A stretch of 64,000 bases of DNA from Pseudomonas sp. IAC-BECa141 (GCF_020544405.1 NZ_CP065410.1:558001-622000); one strand, 5' to 3'; counted from the stretch's first letter, positions 49,914-61,310 are shown. The notes: generated from the letters alone by a model not told the origin. A program made the numbers and translations.

Positions 49914-51215
49914 TTGTTCTTTGAGCGCCACGGTGGTGGTGAACGAGTCATCCTCGTTCACTTGGATGGACAGGACCCTGAGGCGCGCGAAGATCCGCAG
50001 GAGTTTCAGGAACTGGCAAATTCGGCTGGCGCCGAGACCGTTGCGTTTTTTAACGTGCCGCGTCATCGGCCAACCGCCAAATACCTGATTGGCAGCGGCA
50101 AGGTCGAGGAACTGCGCGACCTGGTTCACGCCAAAGAAGCCGATCTGGTCATCTTCAATCACACCCTTACGCCCAGTCAGGAACGTAACCTCGAACGTGT
50201 CTTCGAGTGTCGCGTGATTGACCGTACCGGTCTGATTCTCGATATTTTCGCCCAACGCGCCCGTACCCATGAGGGCAAGCTCCAGGTAGAACTGGCCCAG
50301 CTTGACCACATGAGCACCCGGCTGGTTCGCGGCTGGACTCACCTTGAGCGTCAGGGTGGCGGTATCGGCCTGCGCGGTCCGGGTGAAACCCAGCTCGAAA
50401 CCGACCGGCGACTGCTGCGGGTTCGCCTGCGCCAGATCAAGGGGCGGCTGGAAAAAGTGCGCAGCCAGCGCGAACAGTCGCGTCGCGGCCGCTCGCGTGC
50501 GGATATCCCAACCGTGTCTCTGGTGGGATACACCAACGCCGGTAAATCCACACTGTTCAATAACGTGACGAAGTCCGAGGTGTACGCGGCTGACCAGCTG
50601 TTCGCCACGCTCGACCCGACCCTGCGCCGTCTGGATCTGGATGACCTGGGGCCGATTGTTCTGGCCGACACCGTGGGTTTCATCCGCCACTTGCCGCACA
50701 AACTGGTCGAGGCATTTCGGTCTACGCTCGAAGAGTCGAGCAATTCCGACCTGCTGTTGCACGTGATCGATGCGGCCGAACCGGATCGCATGTTGCAGAT
50801 CGAGCAGGTGATGGTGGTGCTGGGCGAGATCGGTGCTCAGGACTTGCCGATCCTCGAGGTCTATAACAAACTCGATTTGCTTGAAGGCGTTGAGCCACAA
50901 ATCCAGCGCGATGAAAACGGCAAGCCTCAGCGGGTCTGGCTGTCGGCGCGTGATGGCACCGGTCTGGAATTGCTCGAGCAGGCGATTGCCGAGTTGTTGG
51001 GCAGTGACCTGTTCGTGGGAACCCTGCGCCTGCCTCAGCGGTTCGCGCGTCTGCGTGCCCAGTTCTTCGAACTGGGTGCGGTGCAGAAAGAAGAACACGA
51101 CGAAGAAGGGGTCAGCTTGCTGGCCGTTCGATTGCCACGCTCGGAGCTCAATCGACTGGTCAGTCGTGAAGGCGTTGTGCCGACGGAGTTCATCGAGCAA
51201 CACACTTTGCAATAA
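49914..51215 (+). CDS. hflX: Ribosome-splitting GTPase HflX
   Basis: A 433-residue GTPase that rescues stalled ribosomes. N-terminal HflX domain with GSGKVEELRDLV, the glycine-rich GGGIGLRGPGETQLE linker and G1 LVGYTNAGKSTLFN, G3 DTVGF and G4 NKLDL. Starts at TTG 49914 with TAGGAG upstream. It lies 12 bases after hfq. Confidence 0.97.
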   Translation: MFFERHGGGERVILVHLDGQDPEAREDPQEFQELANSAGAETVAFFNVPRHRPTAKYLIGSGKVEELRDLVHAKEADLVIFNHTLTPSQERNLERVFECRVIDRTGLILDIFAQRARTHEGKLQVELAQLDHMSTRLVRGWTHLERQGGGIGLRGPGETQLETDRRLLRVRLRQIKGRLEKVRSQREQSRRGRSRADIPTVSLVGYTNAGKSTLFNNVTKSEVYAADQLFATLDPTLRRLDLDDLGPIVLADTVGFIRHLPHKLVEAFRSTLEESSNSDLLLHVIDAAEPDRMLQIEQVMVVLGEIGAQDLPILEVYNKLDLLEGVEPQIQRDENGKPQRVWLSARDGTGLELLEQAIAELLGSDLFVGTLRLPQRFARLRAQFFELGAVQKEEHDEEGVSLLAVRLPRSELNRLVSREGVVPTEFIEQHTLQ

Positions 51216-51311
51216 AAGCCTGGCAAAGCGGTTGTGCCGCAACGGCAGGCATTCTGTAGCATTGGTCGGCGCGCCGTGGGTGCGTCTTTGCTTTATCAGA
51301 TGGAGAGCGCT

Positions 51312-52481
51312 ATGGCTTGGAATGAGCCGGGTGGCAACTCGAACAATCAGGATCCTTGGGGTGGCAAGCGTCGCAACAACGGCGACCGCAAGGGGCCGCC
51401 GGATCTCGACGAGGCCTTCCGAAAGCTGCAGGAAAGCCTGAACGGGTTGTTCGGTGGTGGAAAAAAACGCGGTGATGACGGTGGCGGCTCGGGCAAGAGC
51501 GGCGGCTTCGGCGGCCTGCTCGGCATCGGCCTCGTCGTGCTGGCGGCGGTCTGGCTGTACAGCGCGGTGTACGTCGTGGACGAGCAGGAGCAAGCCGTGG
51601 TGCTGCGCTTCGGCAAGTACTACGAGACTGTCGGTCCCGGCCTGAACATCTATTTCCCGCCGATCGACAAGAAGTACATGGAGAACGTCACGCGTGAGCG
51701 TGCCTACACCAAGCAGGGCCAGATGCTGACCGAAGACGAGAACATCGTCGAAGTGCCGCTGACCGTGCAGTACAAGATCAGCAACCTGCAGGACTTCGTG
51801 CTGAACGTCGACCAGCCGGAAATCAGCCTGCAACATGCGACCGACAGTGCGCTGCGCCATGTGGTGGGTTCCACCGCGATGGATCAGGTGCTGACCGAAG
51901 GTCGTGAGTTGATGGCCAGCGAGATCAAGGAGCGTCTGCAACGTTTCCTCGATACCTATCGCACCGGTATCACGGTCACCCAGGTCAACGTACAGAGCGC
52001 AGCGGCACCGCGTGAAGTGCAGGAAGCCTTCGATGACGTGATCCGCGCCCGTGAAGACGAACAGCGTTCGCGCAACCAGGCTGAAACCTACGCCAACGGC
52101 GTGGTGCCGGAAGCTCGTGGTCAGGCCCAGCGCATCCTCGAAGATGCCAACGGTTACCGTGACGAAACGGTCTCGCGCGCCAAGGGTGAGGCGGATCGCT
52201 TCACCAAGCTGGTTGCCGAGTATCGCAAGGCGCCCGAGGTTACTCGCCAGCGTCTGTACCTGGACACCATGCAGGAAGTCTTCAGCAGCACCAGCAAGGT
52301 ACTCGTGACCGGCAACAAGAATGGCCAGAGCAATCTGCTTTACCTGCCGCTGGACAAGATGATTCAGAACAGTTCGGGCAGCAATGCGCCGGTCACCGGT
52401 TCGGCTGCCGCCAGCAACAACACGGACGTCACGCCGCATGTCACTGACCTGCCGCAGTCGCGTACAAGGGAGACCCGCTGA
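51312..52481 (+). CDS. hflK: FtsH protease modulator HflK
   Basis: A 389-residue membrane protein of the SPFH family. A Gly/Asn/Asp-rich N-terminal tail (residues 1-70) precedes one transmembrane helix (GLLGIGLVVLAAVWLYSAVYVV) and the band-7 domain with VVLRFGKYYETVGPGLN. With HflC it forms a cage around FtsH. The ATG at 51312 has GGAGAG upstream. It shares one base with hflC. Confidence 0.97.
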   Translation: MAWNEPGGNSNNQDPWGGKRRNNGDRKGPPDLDEAFRKLQESLNGLFGGGKKRGDDGGGSGKSGGFGGLLGIGLVVLAAVWLYSAVYVVDEQEQAVVLRFGKYYETVGPGLNIYFPPIDKKYMENVTRERAYTKQGQMLTEDENIVEVPLTVQYKISNLQDFVLNVDQPEISLQHATDSALRHVVGSTAMDQVLTEGRELMASEIKERLQRFLDTYRTGITVTQVNVQSAAAPREVQEAFDDVIRAREDEQRSRNQAETYANGVVPEARGQAQRILEDANGYRDETVSRAKGEADRFTKLVAEYRKAPEVTRQRLYLDTMQEVFSSTSKVLVTGNKNGQSNLLYLPLDKMIQNSSGSNAPVTGSAAASNNTDVTPHVTDLPQSRTRETR

Positions 52482-53350
52482 TGAGCAATAAATCGCTGAT
52501 CGCCCTGATCGTTGGCGTTGTCGTGGTACTGATTGGCTGGAACTGCTTCTACATCGTCGCTCAGACCGAGCGCGCGGTGTTGCTGCAATTCGGTCGCGTG
52601 GTTCAGGCTGACGTCCAGCCGGGTCTGCATGTGAAGGTTCCATACGTTAACCAGGTGCGTAAATTCGACGCACGTCTGATGACGCTGGATGCGCCGACGC
52701 AGCGCTTCCTGACGCTGGAAAAGAAAGCCGTGATGGTCGATGCCTACGCCAAGTGGCGCGTGAAAGATGCCGAGCGCTTCTACACCGCAACGTCCGGCCT
52801 CAAGCAGATTGCCGACGAGCGTCTTTCCCGTCGTCTGGAATCGGGCCTGCGTGACCAGTTCGGTAAGCGCACCCTGCACGAAGTGGTGTCGGGTGAGCGC
52901 GATGCGCTGATGGCTGACATCACGGCGTCGCTGAACAAGATGGCGGAAAAAGAGCTGGGTATCGAAGTCGTCGATGTCCGGGTCAAGGCCATCGATCTGC
53001 CGAAAGAAGTGAACCGCAGCGTGTTCGAACGTATGAGCACCGAGCGTGAGCGTGAAGCTCGCGAGCACCGCGCCAAAGGTAACGAGCTGGCCGAGGGCAT
53101 CCGTGCCGACGCCGATCGTCAACGCCGCGTGTTGCTGGCTGAAGCCTATCGTGAATCCGAAGAGATTCGCGGTGACGGCGACGCCCAGGCCGCTGCGATC
53201 TACTCTAAGGCCTACGGTCAGGATCAGGATTTCTACGCGTTCTACCGTAGCCTGCGTGCCTACCGTGAAAGCTTCGCGAACAAATCCGACGTCATGGTCC
53301 TCGACCCAAGCAGCGACTTCTTCAAGTATCTGGAGAAGGCCAAGCCTTGA
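52481..53350 (+). CDS. hflC: FtsH protease modulator HflC
   Basis: A 289-residue SPFH partner of HflK: N-terminal helix (LIALIVGVVVVLIGWNCFYIV), then QTERAVLLQFGRVVQADVQP and the long helical EREREAREHRAKGNELAE stretch. Ends about 85 bases before a terminator, closing the hfq-hflXKC run. Confidence 0.97.
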   Translation: MSNKSLIALIVGVVVVLIGWNCFYIVAQTERAVLLQFGRVVQADVQPGLHVKVPYVNQVRKFDARLMTLDAPTQRFLTLEKKAVMVDAYAKWRVKDAERFYTATSGLKQIADERLSRRLESGLRDQFGKRTLHEVVSGERDALMADITASLNKMAEKELGIEVVDVRVKAIDLPKEVNRSVFERMSTEREREAREHRAKGNELAEGIRADADRQRRVLLAEAYRESEEIRGDGDAQAAAIYSKAYGQDQDFYAFYRSLRAYRESFANKSDVMVLDPSSDFFKYLEKAKP

Positions 53351-53435
53351 TACGACGTTGACCTGAATTACTCCGCCCGGCGGCTAAAACCTCGGGCGGG
53401 GTGATCCTTTGGGAAAACGTGTGTATGATGCGGCA

Positions 53436-53459
53436 GCCGGGAAATTCCCGGCTTTTTTG
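53436..53459 (+). terminator. Terminator after hflC
   Basis: GCCGGG, loop AAATT, CCCGGC followed by six T. An extra dyad CCGCCCG/CGGGCGG (53383-53400) precedes it. Confidence 0.9.
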
Positions 53460-53533
53460 CGTCTGCACGTTTGATTGCTGTTTTTGTTGCAGAAGATCGG
53501 GTTGAATGGCCCGACAGTTTTTCGAGGAAAGTG

Positions 53534-53650
53534 ATGGGCGAAGCCGGTAACAGGCCTTTCGCCGCGTCGTTCATGCGCGTGCGTTTTGAACGGGCCGGTC
53601 ATTTTCTGCTTCACTCAAGGCTCGCCCTCGGGCTGGCCGCCCGGATCTAA
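53534..53650 (+). CDS. Possible 38-aa leader or small protein upstream of hisZ
   Basis: An ATG preceded by a very good GAGGAAA site opens a 38-codon frame that stops 13 bases before hisZ. It begins [20 protein letters not shown] and ends LALGLAARI. It has only two His codons, so it is not a classical histidine attenuator. It occupies the 313-base hflC-hisZ gap, where some pseudomonads carry a DUF2065 gene; this frame does not look like DUF2065. It may be non-coding. Confidence 0.3.
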   Translation: MGEAGNRPFAASFMRVRFERAGHFLLHSRLALGLAARI

Positions 53651-53663
53651 GGGGAATGGCGTA

Positions 53664-54851
53664 ATGGCAACGGTAGACCGCTGGCTGCTGCCAGATGGCA
53701 TCGAAGAAGTACTGCCACCGGAAGCGGCGCGCATTGAAGTCGCGCGTCGTCAGGTGTTGGATCTGTTCCAGAGCTGGGGTTACGAGTTTGTCGTGACTCC
53801 CCATATCGAGTACCTGGAATCCCTGCTGACCGGCGCGGGCCAGGACCTGGATCTGCGTACCTTCAAGGTCATCGACCCGCAATCGGGCCGGCAGATGGGT
53901 TTCCGTGCCGACATCACGCCGCAAGTGGCGCGCATCGATGCGCACACCCTTCGTCGCGAAGGCCCGAGCCGTCTGTGCTACGCCGGCAGCGTGCTGCATG
54001 CCCAGCCACGTGCCTTGTCGTCTTCGCGCAGCCCGATCCAGCTGGGCGCCGAGTTGTACGGCGATGCCAGCCCGAGCAGCGATGTCGAAGTCATCAGCCT
54101 GATGCTGGCCATGCTGCAACTGGCCGACGTGCCGGACGTGCACATGGACCTCGGGCATGTCGGCATCTACCGCGGTCTGGCTCAGGCGGCCGGTCTGTCG
54201 GGTGAAGTCGAGCAGCAGTTGTTCGATGCGCTGCAACGCAAGGCCATCGACGAGGTCATTACCTTGACCGAAGGTCTGCCGGCCGATGTGTCCGGCATGT
54301 TGCGTGCGTTGGTCGATCTGTGCGGCGGCCGTGAAGTACTGACCGCTGCCCGCGAGCGTCTGGCCAATGCGCCGGCGCCAGTACTGGCGGCGCTGGAAGA
54401 TTTGCTGGCGATCGCCGAGCGCCTGTCAGTGCGCTTCCCGGAATTGCCGCTGTACTTCGACCTGGGCGAGCTGCGCGGTTATCACTACCACACCGGTGTG
54501 GTGTTCGCGGTGTTCGTGCCGGGTGTTGGCCAGTCCATCGCTCAGGGCGGTCGCTACGACGACATCGGCGCCGACTTCGGTCGCGCCCGTCCGGCCACCG
54601 GCTTCTCCACCGATTTGAAAACCCTGGTGACCCTGGGGCGTGCTGAGATCGAGCTACCGTCTGGCGGTATCTGGATGCCTGACAGTACGGATGCGGCACT
54701 CTGGCAGCAGGTTTGCCAGTTGCGCAGTGAGGGTCAGCGTGTCGTTCAGGCATTGCCTGGACAACCTTTGGCCGCCGCCCGTGATGCGGACTGCGACCGG
54801 CAATTGATCCAGCAGAACGGGCTTTGGCAAGTATCGCCACTGGCTTCCTGA
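53664..54851 (+). CDS. hisZ: ATP phosphoribosyltransferase regulatory subunit HisZ
   Basis: A 395-residue HisRS-like protein needed by short-form HisG for the first step of histidine synthesis. The class II core is visible ([18 protein letters not shown], then [15 protein letters not shown]) but the C-terminal anticodon-binding domain of HisRS is absent. The ATG at 53664 follows GGGGAA. hisG is not in the window. purA follows after 54 bases, the usual Pseudomonas arrangement. Confidence 0.95.
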   Translation: MATVDRWLLPDGIEEVLPPEAARIEVARRQVLDLFQSWGYEFVVTPHIEYLESLLTGAGQDLDLRTFKVIDPQSGRQMGFRADITPQVARIDAHTLRREGPSRLCYAGSVLHAQPRALSSSRSPIQLGAELYGDASPSSDVEVISLMLAMLQLADVPDVHMDLGHVGIYRGLAQAAGLSGEVEQQLFDALQRKAIDEVITLTEGLPADVSGMLRALVDLCGGREVLTAARERLANAPAPVLAALEDLLAIAERLSVRFPELPLYFDLGELRGYHYHTGVVFAVFVPGVGQSIAQGGRYDDIGADFGRARPATGFSTDLKTLVTLGRAEIELPSGGIWMPDSTDAALWQQVCQLRSEGQRVVQALPGQPLAAARDADCDRQLIQQNGLWQVSPLAS

Positions 54852-56198
<1,347 letters not shown>

Positions 56199-56220
56199 TA
56201 AGTCGTTGATGTAAAAACAC

Positions 56221-56250
56221 AAAGGCCCCTTCATCGGGGCCTTTGTCGTT
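56221..56250 (+). terminator. Terminator of purA
   Basis: AAAGGCCCC, loop TTCATC, GGGGCCTTT, then GTCGTTT. Confidence 0.88.
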
Positions 56251-56338
56251 TATGCCTGTTGGACGGCATGACCTTTGCTGTGATTCTGTCTACAAGAGTG
56301 CCATCAAATTAATGGCGTCAGAAGTAGAGGGATTCAAA

Positions 56339-58273
56339 GTGTCAGCCGTTCTCTCACTGTTACAAAGCCGTCTGTTGCGGCCCGTGTTCGTTACCCTTGG
56401 TATCGCCCTTTTGGTGCAAGTGCTGGTGGCCGTTGCCCTGACGCGGAGCACCGTGACTGCGCTGGAAGCCGATCTCGGCACCCGCCTGGGCGCCGACAGC
56501 CAGAAATTGTCCGGTGAGCTGGAGCAGGCCGGGCGCGAAGTCACATCGAGCCTGGACAACCTGTCCTCAAATACCCGTCAGCGCCTGACCGCCGGTCTTT
56601 CCTCGCGTCTGAAGGACGAGCAGGCGCAGTTGCGTGCGACGCTGGAAAAAGACCTGAAGGATTCGGCCAATGACATGGCTCAGTTGCTGGCCTCGGTGGC
56701 GCCTCGCGCCATGTGGGACAGCGACGTGCCGACCCTGTCCGAATTCGCCCGCCGGGCCCAGCGCAACCCCAACGTGCTGTTCGTGGTGTATGACGACGCC
56801 ACCGGCCAGCATCTGACCCGCTACCTCAACCGTGAAAACCCGATCAACAAGGCCCTTTTGGAAAAGGGCCAGGGTGAGCGGGCACTGGATAAAGTGCTGG
56901 ATGCGGCGAAGAACGATCCGTCGGTCTACTACCTGGAAGCCTCGATCAACCCCAATGGCGTGGAGATCGGCAAGGTATTGATGGGCGTCTCGACTGCTTC
57001 GGTGGAAGCCGATCTGGCGGCACTCGATCAGCGCTTCGCGGCGTTGATTGCCAGCAGCGATCAACTGGTCGGCGACAGCCTCAAGGGCGCTGCGGCCGAC
57101 AGTGCCACCGCCATGCGCGCGCGCTTGCAATCGGCGCAGTCCACGGCTGCCGAAATGAAGGCCAACACCACCAGTACCGTGCAGGATGCTGCAGCCACCC
57201 TGCGCTGGCGTATCGGCATGGGCCTGGCGCTGGTCGGTGCCGGCGTGCTGTTGCTGCTAGCGGTCGTGCTTGGTCATCGAGTGGTCAAGCGCCTGAAAAT
57301 GCTCAACGCGGCGATGGATGATCTGGCAGCAGGCGAGGGCGATCTGACCAAGCGTGTGCAGATCAACAGCAAGGACGAAATCGGCGACATGGCTTCGGCG
57401 GTCAACCGCTTTGTGGATAAGTTGCAGCCAATCGTGCGTGAGGCCGGGGATGTGGCTCAGCGTACCGGTGTGGAAATCGGTGCCATGACTCTGCGCAACG
57501 CCGGTGCCGATGCGGCGGCCGGGATGCAGCGTGATGAAGTGGCTGAAAGTCTGCGGGCACTGTCGCAAATGGCCGACGAAGCACAGTCGGAAAGCCATGC
57601 GATGCAGGCCGCGTTGAAACAGGTGGTGGATATTCGGCAGGCCACCGACGAGAACACTCGCACTTCGGCGAAGGTCGGCAGCCTTATCGAGGCGTTGGCG
57701 GGACAGGTCGATACCGGGGCGAAAGTCATCGAACGGCTGGCGCAGCAGAGTGAACAGATCGAAGTGGTGCTGACCGTGATTCACGGTATCGCCGAGCAGA
57801 CCAACCTGCTGGCGCTCAACGCGGCCATTGAGGCGGCCCGGGCGGGCGAGACCGGTCGCGGGTTTGCGGTGGTGGCGGATGAAGTCCGCGCGTTGGCGAG
57901 CAAGACCCAAAGTTCCACCGGCGACATTCAGGCGCACATTGTGGCTTTGCAGCAGGGAGCCCGTGAAGCGGTGGAAGCGATCGGCCAGGCCGGGCGTCAG
58001 GCCAGCGAAGGCTTGCTGGTGCTGCGAGACAGCGCGCGGTTGCAGCAGTCGGTTCAGGCGTCGGTCGAGCAGGTGCATGCGGCGATCGGGCTGGCGACTC
58101 AGGCTGCGGCGCATCAGGCGCAGGGCGCGCAGGCAGTGCGCGGGCGGGTCGAGACGATTCATGCCCAGGCCGAGAAAGCCGCTCAGGCGGTGGTCGAAAC
58201 CACGGCCAGCGGCAAGGTGCTGGATGGTCTGGCGGCGCAACTCAAGGCCAGTCTGGGCCAGTTTCGGGCTTGA
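56339..58273 (+). CDS. Methyl-accepting chemotaxis protein
   Basis: A 644-residue chemoreceptor. Transmembrane helices lie near 12-32 and 288-312, with a 250-residue periplasmic sensor between; the sensor starts with a long coiled coil and resembles no ligand domain I can name. HAMP ([20 protein letters not shown]) and a signalling domain with the conserved tip [20 protein letters not shown] and [15 protein letters not shown] follow. GTG 56339 is preferred as start because GAGGG precedes it; an ATG at 56312 lacks a site. No CheR-tethering pentapeptide is seen at the C-terminus. No sigma-28 site was found upstream. Confidence 0.92.
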   Translation: MSAVLSLLQSRLLRPVFVTLGIALLVQVLVAVALTRSTVTALEADLGTRLGADSQKLSGELEQAGREVTSSLDNLSSNTRQRLTAGLSSRLKDEQAQLRATLEKDLKDSANDMAQLLASVAPRAMWDSDVPTLSEFARRAQRNPNVLFVVYDDATGQHLTRYLNRENPINKALLEKGQGERALDKVLDAAKNDPSVYYLEASINPNGVEIGKVLMGVSTASVEADLAALDQRFAALIASSDQLVGDSLKGAAADSATAMRARLQSAQSTAAEMKANTTSTVQDAAATLRWRIGMGLALVGAGVLLLLAVVLGHRVVKRLKMLNAAMDDLAAGEGDLTKRVQINSKDEIGDMASAVNRFVDKLQPIVREAGDVAQRTGVEIGAMTLRNAGADAAAGMQRDEVAESLRALSQMADEAQSESHAMQAALKQVVDIRQATDENTRTSAKVGSLIEALAGQVDTGAKVIERLAQQSEQIEVVLTVIHGIAEQTNLLALNAAIEAARAGETGRGFAVVADEVRALASKTQSSTGDIQAHIVALQQGAREAVEAIGQAGRQASEGLLVLRDSARLQQSVQASVEQVHAAIGLATQAAAHQAQGAQAVRGRVETIHAQAEKAAQAVVETTASGKVLDGLAAQLKASLGQFRA

Positions 58274-58283
58274 TGTGACAGGC

Positions 58284-58317
58284 AAAAAAAATCGCAGCCT
58301 CGGCTGCGATTTTTTTA
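58284..58317. terminator. Bidirectional terminator between MCP and iron permease genes
   Basis: AAAAAATCGCAGCC and GGCTGCGATTTTTT around a TC loop. The permease stop codon (58315-58317) lies inside the flanking T run. Confidence 0.93.
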
Positions 58318-59880
58318 TCGGCTCAAATACATCTGGGTCGTCAGCAGGTAAACGGGCAATCCCGATACCACAATCAACAACGCCGCATAAGGCGCTGCCG
58401 CTGCAAACTCGACATTAGCGGTGTGCGCCCAGACTTCCGTCGCCAAGGTGTTGAGCCCCGTCGGACTCAGCAGCAACGTCGCCGTCAGCTCCTTCATGGC
58501 ATCCAGAAACACCAGCGCAAAGGCGGCGCCCAGTGCCGGGAAGATGATCGGCAGGGTCACTCGGCAGAACGCCGTGAACGACGATGCGCCCAGCGTACGG
58601 GCGGCTTCTTCGAGTTGCGGTGCGGCCTTGTTCAGCGCCGTGCGGATCGGTGCCTGAGCCAGCGGCAGAAACAGCAGCGCATAGGCGATCAGCAGTAGCG
58701 CGGAGGTCTGGTACAGCACCGGCACGTAATGCAGGGCGAAATACACCAGCGTCAGGGCAATCACCAGTCCCGGCAGGGCGTGCAGCAGATAGGGCAGGCG
58801 TTCGGCCCAGATCGCCAGTTGGCCTTTGTAGCGCACTACCAGCAATCCGACCGGTACCGCCAGCACCAGACACAATCCCGCGCCACCCAGCGATAGCGCC
58901 AGTGAAGACAGCAAGGCTTCAGTGATTGCGGCCACCGGAAAGGCCGCTGACGATCCCACGGCGAGCCAGTAAGCCAGCATGCCCAGCGGAATCCCGCTGC
59001 CGACAACCGCCAGCATCAGGCAATACAACTGGCCTGCGATCGCCCACGGCCCAAGTCGCACTTGTTCAGCCCGGCGCGCCGCGCCCTGGCCGGTACGCAC
59101 ATGGCGGCCCTTGCCACGCACGCGCAGTTCCAGCCACAACAGCATCAGGCACAGCACCAGCAAAACCGCCGACAGCATCGCTGCGTTGGCATTGCTGAAT
59201 TCCAGTTCGAATTGCTGATAGATCGCGGTGGTGAAGGTTTGCAGGCCAATGATCGACAGTGCGCCGAACTCCACCAGCATGTGCAATGCAATGAGTAGCG
59301 AACCAGCCAGCAGTGAAGGCCAGAGCAGGGGCAGGGTGACGCGGAAAAAAACGCCCAAGCGATTCTGGCCCAGCGTCCGTGCCGATTCCTCAAGGGAGGG
59401 ATCAAGATTGCGCAGCGTGGCGGCTACCGGCAGAAAGATCAGCGGGTACTTCGACAGGCTCATCACCAGGATCGCCCCGCCGAGTCCTTCGAACTGCGCG
59501 CTGAGCGAAACCCAGGTAAAGCTGCTGACAAACGCCGGCACCGCGAACGGCAGGCAAAGAATCACGCCCCACAGCCGCCGGCCCGGCAGGTTGCTGCGCT
59601 CCAGTAACCAGGCCAGCGACAGGCCGATCACGCCACAAGTCACCGTCACGCCAACCATCAGCGCCAGTGTATTGCGCAGCAGGCCGAATACGTACGGGCG
59701 CCACAGCAAGTGCAGCGCTTCGGTCCAGCCCGCTTGCCAGGCTTTGAGGCCGACGTAGGCCAGCGGCAGCAGGCTCATGACCACCAGCAGCAACACCGGT
59801 AGCACCAGCCAGATCGACGGCCGCTTGCGCCGTGGCACGTAACCCCCGCGCGTGGCGGGGGCGGATAACGATGTGGTCAT
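58315..59880 (-). CDS. Iron-type ABC transporter permease (fused FbpB-like)
   Basis: A 521-residue inner-membrane protein with about 12 helices made of two BPD_transp_1 halves. Both halves have the EAA loop that docks the ATPase: EESARTLGQNRLGVFFRVTLP-like near residue 165 and EEAARTLGASSFTAF near 430. This duplicated architecture is typical of FbpB/SfuB ferric permeases. The ATG shares a base with the TGA of the binding-protein gene. No ATPase gene follows; the operon ends here, so FbpC-type ATPase must come from elsewhere. Confidence 0.92.
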   Translation of the reverse strand: MTTSLSAPATRGGYVPRRKRPSIWLVLPVLLLVVMSLLPLAYVGLKAWQAGWTEALHLLWRPYVFGLLRNTLALMVGVTVTCGVIGLSLAWLLERSNLPGRRLWGVILCLPFAVPAFVSSFTWVSLSAQFEGLGGAILVMSLSKYPLIFLPVAATLRNLDPSLEESARTLGQNRLGVFFRVTLPLLWPSLLAGSLLIALHMLVEFGALSIIGLQTFTTAIYQQFELEFSNANAAMLSAVLLVLCLMLLWLELRVRGKGRHVRTGQGAARRAEQVRLGPWAIAGQLYCLMLAVVGSGIPLGMLAYWLAVGSSAAFPVAAITEALLSSLALSLGGAGLCLVLAVPVGLLVVRYKGQLAIWAERLPYLLHALPGLVIALTLVYFALHYVPVLYQTSALLLIAYALLFLPLAQAPIRTALNKAAPQLEEAARTLGASSFTAFCRVTLPIIFPALGAAFALVFLDAMKELTATLLLSPTGLNTLATEVWAHTANVEFAAAAPYAALLIVVSGLPVYLLTTQMYLSR

Positions 59881-60890
59881 CAGTTCAGGCCAACTTCGCG
59901 TTCCAGCTCCAGCGCTTCTTCGGCATTGCCGAGATCGGCGGGCGTGACATCCGGTGCTTCCAGTTCGTTGAACGGCTTGAGACCGCGATCCGATTCCATG
60001 CCTTTATGCAGCGGGTATTCGGCAGTGGTCTGGGTGATGACGCGCTGGCCTTCTTCGCTGGCCATGTAGGCGAGGAACTGCTGGGCTTCTTTTGGATGTT
60101 TGCTGGATTTCAGCACGGCTGCACTGGACACGGTGATCAGGCCGCCAACGTCGCCGCCGGTGAAGTAATGCAGTTTCGAATCAAGCTGACCTTTTTCCCG
60201 CTGCAGGGCGAACCAGTAATAGTTGTTCACCAGTACGGTGGCGACTTCGCCGTTTTCCACAGCCTTGAGGGCGACCATGTTGTTGCTATAGGTCTTGCCG
60301 AAGGCGCGCAGTCCGGTCAGCCATTCTTCGGCGGCGTCGCGACCGTGTTTCTTGATGATGGCGACTGCCTGTTCCTGGAACGCGCCGCTGGTCGGTACGA
60401 AACCGACCTTGCCTTGCCACTGCGGGTCGGCGAAATCCAGCACCGATTTTGGCAGGTCTTTTTCATCGACCAGTTTCGGGTTGAAGGCCACTACGCGAAC
60501 CCGGGCGGTGACGCCGATCCAGGTGCCGTTGCCGGCGACGTATTCTTTCGGCAGAACGGCCAGGGTCGCGTCGTCGGTCTTGGCCAGCAGGCCGAGTTCG
60601 CCGAGGTTGTTCAGCGGTGGGGATTCTTCGGTGTAGATGACGTCGGCGGGAGAGCGGTCGCCTTCTTCGATGATCTGGCTGGCCAGCTGATTGCTGCTGC
60701 CCTTGCGTACACTGACGTGAATGCCGGTCTTGGCTTCGAAGGCTTTGGCGATGGCGTCGCCGACCTCCTTGTGCTGACCGTTATAGAGAGTCAGGGAAAC
60801 CGCGTCGGCAGCCTGGGTGAGGGGAGTGGCGAGTGCCAGGCTGAGCAGGGTGAAGGTCAAGCCGCGGCGCAGGGTATTTCGAAACATCAT
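59880..60890 (-). CDS. Iron-type ABC transporter substrate-binding protein (FbpA-like)
   Basis: A 336-residue periplasmic protein with a signal peptide (cut near TQAADAV) and the FbpA-type fold: LTLYNGQHKEVGDAIAKAF, GDRSPADVIYTEESPPL, and VNNYYWFAL near residue 220, whose adjacent tyrosines coordinate ferric iron in FbpA. Likely binds Fe3+ or a ferric chelate. Two adjacent ATGs exist (60890, 60887). A Fur-box-like site lies 38-56 bases upstream, supporting iron control. Confidence 0.93.
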   Translation of the reverse strand: MMFRNTLRRGLTFTLLSLALATPLTQAADAVSLTLYNGQHKEVGDAIAKAFEAKTGIHVSVRKGSSNQLASQIIEEGDRSPADVIYTEESPPLNNLGELGLLAKTDDATLAVLPKEYVAGNGTWIGVTARVRVVAFNPKLVDEKDLPKSVLDFADPQWQGKVGFVPTSGAFQEQAVAIIKKHGRDAAEEWLTGLRAFGKTYSNNMVALKAVENGEVATVLVNNYYWFALQREKGQLDSKLHYFTGGDVGGLITVSSAAVLKSSKHPKEAQQFLAYMASEEGQRVITQTTAEYPLHKGMESDRGLKPFNELEAPDVTPADLGNAEEALELEREVGLN

Positions 60891-60927
60891 TCGCAGGGTT
60901 CCTCACTGTCGCATTGCAAAAACTTGC

Positions 60928-60946
60928 AACAATGATAAACGATATT
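60928..60946 (-). promoter_or_regulatory. Putative Fur box upstream of the iron-transport operon
   Basis: AACAATGATAAACGATATT agrees at 13 of 19 positions with the Fur consensus GATAATGATAATCATTATC by my alignment. It lies just upstream of the binding-protein gene. Confidence 0.55.
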
Positions 60947-61024
60947 GTTTCTCAAGTGCGCCTTGTGGGCAAAGGGTAGGTCTGGTAGACGTTTGGATTC
61001 ATCTTTTCCAGACCCCGGAAACGC

Positions 61025-61049
61025 AAAAACCCGCTTTCGCGGGTTTTTG
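61025..61049 (-). terminator. Terminator of the first tRNA-Leu unit
   Basis: AAAAACCCGC, loop TTTC, GCGGGTTTTT; works in both directions, 33 bases past the tRNA 3' end. Confidence 0.9.
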
Positions 61050-61081
61050 TGAAATTCAAGATCGTGACCTTGAATTTGAAT

Positions 61082-61168
61082 TGGTGCCCAGAAGAAGACT
61101 CGAACTTCCACGACCGTAAGGTCACCAGCACCTGAAGCTGGCGTGTCTACCAATTTCACCATCTGGGC
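61082..61168 (-). tRNA. tRNA-Leu (anticodon CAG)
   Basis: An 87-base class II tRNA. Acceptor GCCCAGA/TCTGGGC with encoded CCA, D-arm containing TGGTAGACAC, anticodon stem CCAGC/GCTGG around TTCAGGT (CAG at the middle), a long variable arm (GTGACCTTACGGTCGT) and T-arm with GTTCGAGTC. It reads CUG, the most used Leu codon in this genome type. Confidence 0.96.
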
Positions 61169-61202
61169 TTCATCTTCAGCGTTGCCGCCGTTGATGTGGC
61201 GC

Positions 61203-61231
61203 ACTATACGGAGCGCCTTTTGATCTGTAAA
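61203..61231 (-). promoter_or_regulatory. Promoter of the first tRNA-Leu
   Basis: On the minus strand TTTACA, a 17-base spacer and TATAGT, followed by a G+C-rich GCGCC discriminator typical of stable-RNA promoters. The second unit has the same elements. Confidence 0.85.
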
Positions 61232-61287
61232 CCCCTGATTTGATTTTAATAAATCATTTTCAGAAAAATTCCGGGCGCAGAATGCAC

Positions 61288-61310
61288 AAAACCCGCTTTC
61301 GCGGGTTTTG
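61288..61310 (-). terminator. Terminator of the second tRNA-Leu unit
   Basis: AAAACCCGC, loop TTTC, GCGGGTTTT, 38 bases past the tRNA 3' end; nearly the same as the terminator after the other copy. Confidence 0.88.

Noticed and set aside
49683..52643. 986-codon open frame antisense to hfq, hflX and hflK
   Set aside because: Long antisense frames are common opposite G+C-rich genes; the opposite strand encodes three clear conserved proteins.
53534..53650. Histidine attenuation leader for hisZ
   Set aside because: The small frame has only two His codons and no terminator/antiterminator pair follows it.
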